This document shows positions 61,637 through 64,000 of a DNA stretch of 64,000 nt, piece after piece. The translations under genes and the position numbers were made by a program. Each line of letters opens with the position of its first letter. Position 1 is the first letter of the stretch. The DNA comes from Mimachlamys varia (Eukaryota > Mollusca > Bivalvia > Pectinida > Pectinidae). The notes below the pieces were generated by a model, which was not told the DNA's origin, ran no database searches, and saw only the letters and a list, made by a program, of their open reading frames with translations. The stretch covers positions 13,077,282 through 13,141,281 of the forward strand of contig OX392536.1 in NCBI GenBank assembly GCA_947623455.1. Direction: 5' to 3'.

Positions 61637-62369
61637 TTTTATGAAAATAAGCATGTCAATAGGTGCATGACCTGTATTTTTACATTTTATATTTCTTTTA
61701 AGTATGTTTTAGATATTCTATAATGGTGAGATTTTGTCACAAAATAGAGGCAAGTATTCTATTCAAGAATGAAAGTAACCTTGACCCTGAAACCACCATT
61801 TCTTCGGCCGAAGTCTCGTGTATATATAATAAAGGTTAGTACCGTTTTCCGTGTTTGGCTGATGAAAATCTGCCTTGTTTTTGTGTATAATTCATTCAAT
61901 AATTGGAAAAGTTCCACTTGTTGCATGTAGATAGTAATGTGTGAATATTTTATTTTTGAGCTCAATTATTTTTCTTGGGAAAAATTATTCTAAAGCTTGA
62001 AAGAATTTGAAGGTTGAGGGAAAACAAAATAAAAAAAAAAGATATAAAAATATTTGTAACTGGTATAGCCTTGAAAATAATACTTCAAGAGGAAATTCAG
62101 TTGTTTTTTTTAATTTTTAATTTATTTTGATTTGTTGTAAAGCCACAATTTTAGTTTAGAAAATGTAGATTTTTTTTTTTAGGGGGAAGGAGGTATTTAA
62201 GTGGTCAGTGTAAATAGGGTTATTGGGCACTTACAGTACTTGAGTGTAGGGGAATAATATTTTTTTTAATAAGTAGTGGGGTATATTTAGTGGTTATGTA
62301 TTGAGATCAATACAGGCTATGCTAGTGAGGGTTGGGTATAGATGAATAGGATGTAGAGGAACTATGATT
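61637..62369. other. AT-rich spacer between pol and the third ORF
   Basis: No open frame of note. It contains several T or A runs and a purine-rich patch, agggggaaggaggt, near 62180. It leads into the long polypyrimidine tract at 62370. Confidence 0.55.
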
Positions 62370-62394
62370 AGTTTCTTGTTTTTTTTTGTTTCAG
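62370..62394 (+). promoter_or_regulatory. Strong 3' splice acceptor before the third ORF
   Basis: The run from 62371 ends tttttttttgtttcag with AG at 62393-62394, a near-ideal acceptor 30 nt upstream of the ATG at 62425. It gives a plausible route to a spliced subgenomic mRNA from the LTR promoter. Confidence 0.55.
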
Positions 62395-62424
62395 AAAATT
62401 TAAAAGTTATTTAGCCAGCATACA

Positions 62425-62856
62425 ATGTCGGACCCAGATTTTCTGAGTCTGGTGGCGGACTCGAAGGAGTTGGAGGAGTTTAGGACTCTGGAGAGGCCCC
62501 TTTGGCCGGCGGCCGGGATGGTGTGCCCGGTGGAGGGGTGTGGGCCCCAACACTACCGCCGGCTGGGGGGGTACCTCAAGCACTGGAGCCTGATGCACTC
62601 GCCTTCCGTAAGGCTGCATGAATGCAGCCGCTGCGGAGAGCGAGCCCGGAACCATCAGAGGGGAGTGAGGCACCTGGCCACCCACCACCAGGGGATGGGA
62701 GGGTTGAGGGTGGTGGTGGTCCCCAACCGGGAGTATCGTTCCCCCGGGGACACCCTGCCACCCCGCCCTGGTAACTTGGCTGAGCGGGGGGAACAGGAGG
62801 CCCGGAACCAGGTTGTGGAGGAGGCGGCCAAGGACCTCGACACGTTGGACCTGTGA
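62425..62856 (+). CDS. Third ORF of the retrotransposon, two zinc-finger-like motifs
   Basis: A 143-codon intact frame lies in the position where some Ty3/gypsy elements carry env. The protein starts acidic (MSDPDFLSLVADSKELEEF). It has a C-x4-C-x13-H-x4-H motif (Cys34, Cys39, His53, His58) followed at once by a standard C-x2-C-x12-H-x3-H finger (Cys67, Cys70, His83, His87), then a Pro/Arg-rich linker and an acidic helix-like tail ending LDTLDL. There is no signal peptide or membrane segment, so it is not an envelope protein. The fingers suggest nucleic-acid or protein binding, but the function is unknown. It is far more GC-rich than gag, pol and its flanks, hinting at separate origin or selection. 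The minus strand is also open here (62407-62895), which I attribute to the GC bias. Unlike gag and pol, this frame has no visible lesion. Confidence 0.65.
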   Translation: MSDPDFLSLVADSKELEEFRTLERPLWPAAGMVCPVEGCGPQHYRRLGGYLKHWSLMHSPSVRLHECSRCGERARNHQRGVRHLATHHQGMGGLRVVVVPNREYRSPGDTLPPRPGNLAERGEQEARNQVVEEAAKDLDTLDL

Positions 62857-63201
62857 GGGATAGTCTATGATACTGTGTTGTGAGACATTGGACAATTTTT
62901 TATTTTAGGTTCGCGTTCGCGCAAAATAATATAATTTTATTTTATTCTCATTTATGTATCTTTTCGTTTGCAGGTAACGCGTTCGCGGTTTTAAATAGTA
63001 TAAGAAAAAAAAATACTCTGTCCATTATTAGGCAAAATATTTGTATTGATTGAAATATGTACTTTGTTGACATATATAACTTTCCTAGGTAAGGTGTAAT
63101 ACCTTAGCCAGTATTGTTTGATAGGAGATATTAGTAAGGAAACTTATTGGCAGGAATTGGACAAAGTGAATTGTTAGAAGAAAATTACTTTGATCTTCTG
63201 G
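62857..63201. other. AT-rich spacer before the 3' LTR
   Basis: No open frame or RNA recognised; composition returns to AT-rich right after the third ORF. It contains short A and T runs. Confidence 0.55.
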
Positions 63202-63210
63202 TGGGAGGTA
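63202..63210 (+). promoter_or_regulatory. Possible polypurine tract
   Basis: gtgggagg followed by ta sits directly before the 3' LTR start at 63211, where plus-strand synthesis must be primed. It is short and interrupted by a T, so the exact extent is uncertain. Confidence 0.4.
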
Positions 63211-64000
63211 TGTGGTATAGACGGTTTTTCTGTCGTACGTGACTTGGCCAGTAATGCGGTAATACTATCGTGTTGGGTATTGACAGGCGACCCTGTAGTG
63301 GTTTTGGCTCTTACTAGGTGTACGTACCCTTAGTCGCAAGTTAGCAGTACTCTGGGGGGGTCAGCCTAGGGTTTACGAGGGGACATCGTGTCGGTATTGA
63401 CTTTTGTCTGCTTCGGGTTGTTTATATCGGCCATCTTGTGAGGTGAGCCGATGGCAGTCGTTATACGCGCTGTGATTGGTCGAAGACTTCAGTGGCGGTA
63501 ATGCATGCTTAGGCCAACATAGGGAGTGTAGTATTGAAGCTCTGAAAACAGAAGCTGTCTGTTATTTATAATCATGTGATAAGTCCAATGCTGTAGTTTT
63601 AGAGAGCACAGAGTGGGGATTTTACTTGCTATACCAGTGTCTAGCTATACCCTGAAGTGTGTTATGTTTAGATTATCAAGATAATGTGGACCCCATAGGT
63701 AATGTTTAATATGTAGGTTTCTGTGGAAAGGGGTTGGAAGTTTCGCCCATCTCGGAGGCTGAAAGTTAAGTCTATCTGTAGTGTTTAATAGTTAGGCGAG
63801 ACCGATATGAGTATCTGGTCAGTTTGCTAGGCATTAATTAACCTGGACATAGGGTCACAGGAGTTATATAGGGAACAGTTAAACAATGTCTTTCATCTAG
63901 TCATTCACAGTCATGTGGGCATTTGGTTTTGGTTCGGTTCATCTTCAGTTTACCTTTGTTATCCGTTATATTTAGTTAGATTTTTCTACTGGCTTTACAC
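63211..64000 (+). repeat. 3' LTR, internally deleted and cut by the window edge
   Basis: Matches the 5' LTR from its first base. 63211-63498 corresponds to 54422-54709, and from 63499 on to 55299-55800. Missing are 589 bp between two copies of the five bases ggcgg, which include the TATA box, initiator, splice donor and nine of the ten hairpins. In the compared 790 bases I find three differences: T to G at 54571/63360, and GT to AA at 55527-55528/63727-63728. The window stops about 274 bp before the expected LTR end. Confidence 0.93.

Larger units (their letters stand above)
54422..64000 (+). mobile_element. Ty3/gypsy LTR retrotransposon (3' end beyond window)
   Basis: Complete order of parts: 5' LTR (54422-56074), tRNA-His primer site (56079), gag (56149-57608), -1 frameshift signal (57599), pol with protease, reverse transcriptase, RNase H and integrase (57605-61636), a zinc-finger-like third ORF (62425-62856), a purine-rich tract and a partial 3' LTR (63211 onward). 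Integrase after RNase H and a GPY/F C terminus place it in Ty3/gypsy. The two LTRs differ at three compared positions, so insertion is recent. This copy has a gag frameshift, a lost zinc-knuckle cysteine, a pol stop and a 589-bp deletion in the 3' LTR. The target-site duplication cannot be tested because the right flank is outside the window. Confidence 0.95.

Noticed and set aside
62407..62895. Minus-strand 162-codon frame opposite the third ORF
   Set aside because: A shadow of the GC-rich plus-strand frame; it lacks the zinc-finger motifs and has no promoter or splice context.

Overview
This is a eukaryotic, animal-type genomic window that is about two thirds tandem repeat. Four things suggest a metazoan, most likely a lophotrochozoan and probably a mollusc. 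There is an intact rhodopsin-class neuropeptide receptor exon. Exons have GT-AG borders. There are Ty3/gypsy elements plus a Penelope-like reverse transcriptase relic. Several dispersed repeats are of a kind I associate with bivalve genomes. The species call is inference; no host rRNA or tRNA gene is visible.

Layout. 1-27979 is one huge 26-bp satellite array, cut by the left window edge, with nested higher-order repeats (offsets 3639, 2445, about 807 and 676 bp). 27980-31062 is a short unique island. It holds the coding exon of a neuropeptide Y/F-type GPCR (28399-29664), and a 45-bp minisatellite begins inside its last codons. An 18-bp minisatellite follows (31063-31580), then AT-rich DNA with a small inverted-repeat element (32554-32881). 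33005-46331 is a second, unrelated satellite with a 19-bp unit, CpG-dense and also organised in higher-order blocks (offsets 2608, 2646, 1349, 1121 and 1539 bp). 46332-54421 is AT-rich intergenic or intronic DNA. It contains a foldback element, dispersed repeats, two decayed retroelement pol relics on the minus strand, a possible first coding exon of a host gene (53577-53630), and a duplicated 61-nt structured element with a compensatory base-pair change.

54422 to the right edge is a nearly complete, young Ty3/gypsy LTR retrotransposon. It has a 1653-bp 5' LTR (TATA box, initiator, splice donor, array of about ten small hairpins, AATAAA), a primer binding site matching tRNA-His, gag, a GGGAAAA -1 frameshift site with a 9-bp stem six nucleotides downstream, and pol in the order protease, reverse transcriptase, RNase H, integrase, GPY/F. 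A GC-rich third ORF with two zinc-finger-like motifs lies behind a strong splice acceptor, and a partial 3' LTR follows. The LTRs differ at only three compared positions, yet this copy looks dead. Gag has a one-base frameshift and lacks the last zinc-knuckle cysteine, pol has one in-frame TAG, and the 3' LTR has lost 589 bp including the promoter.

The long repetitive ORFs in both satellites (up to 750 codons, minus strand) are artefacts of stop-free repeat units and are not annotated as genes. The least explained items are the two GPCR-flanking megasatellites, the covarying 61-nt element, the hairpin array in the LTR, and the zinc-finger third ORF of the retrotransposon.
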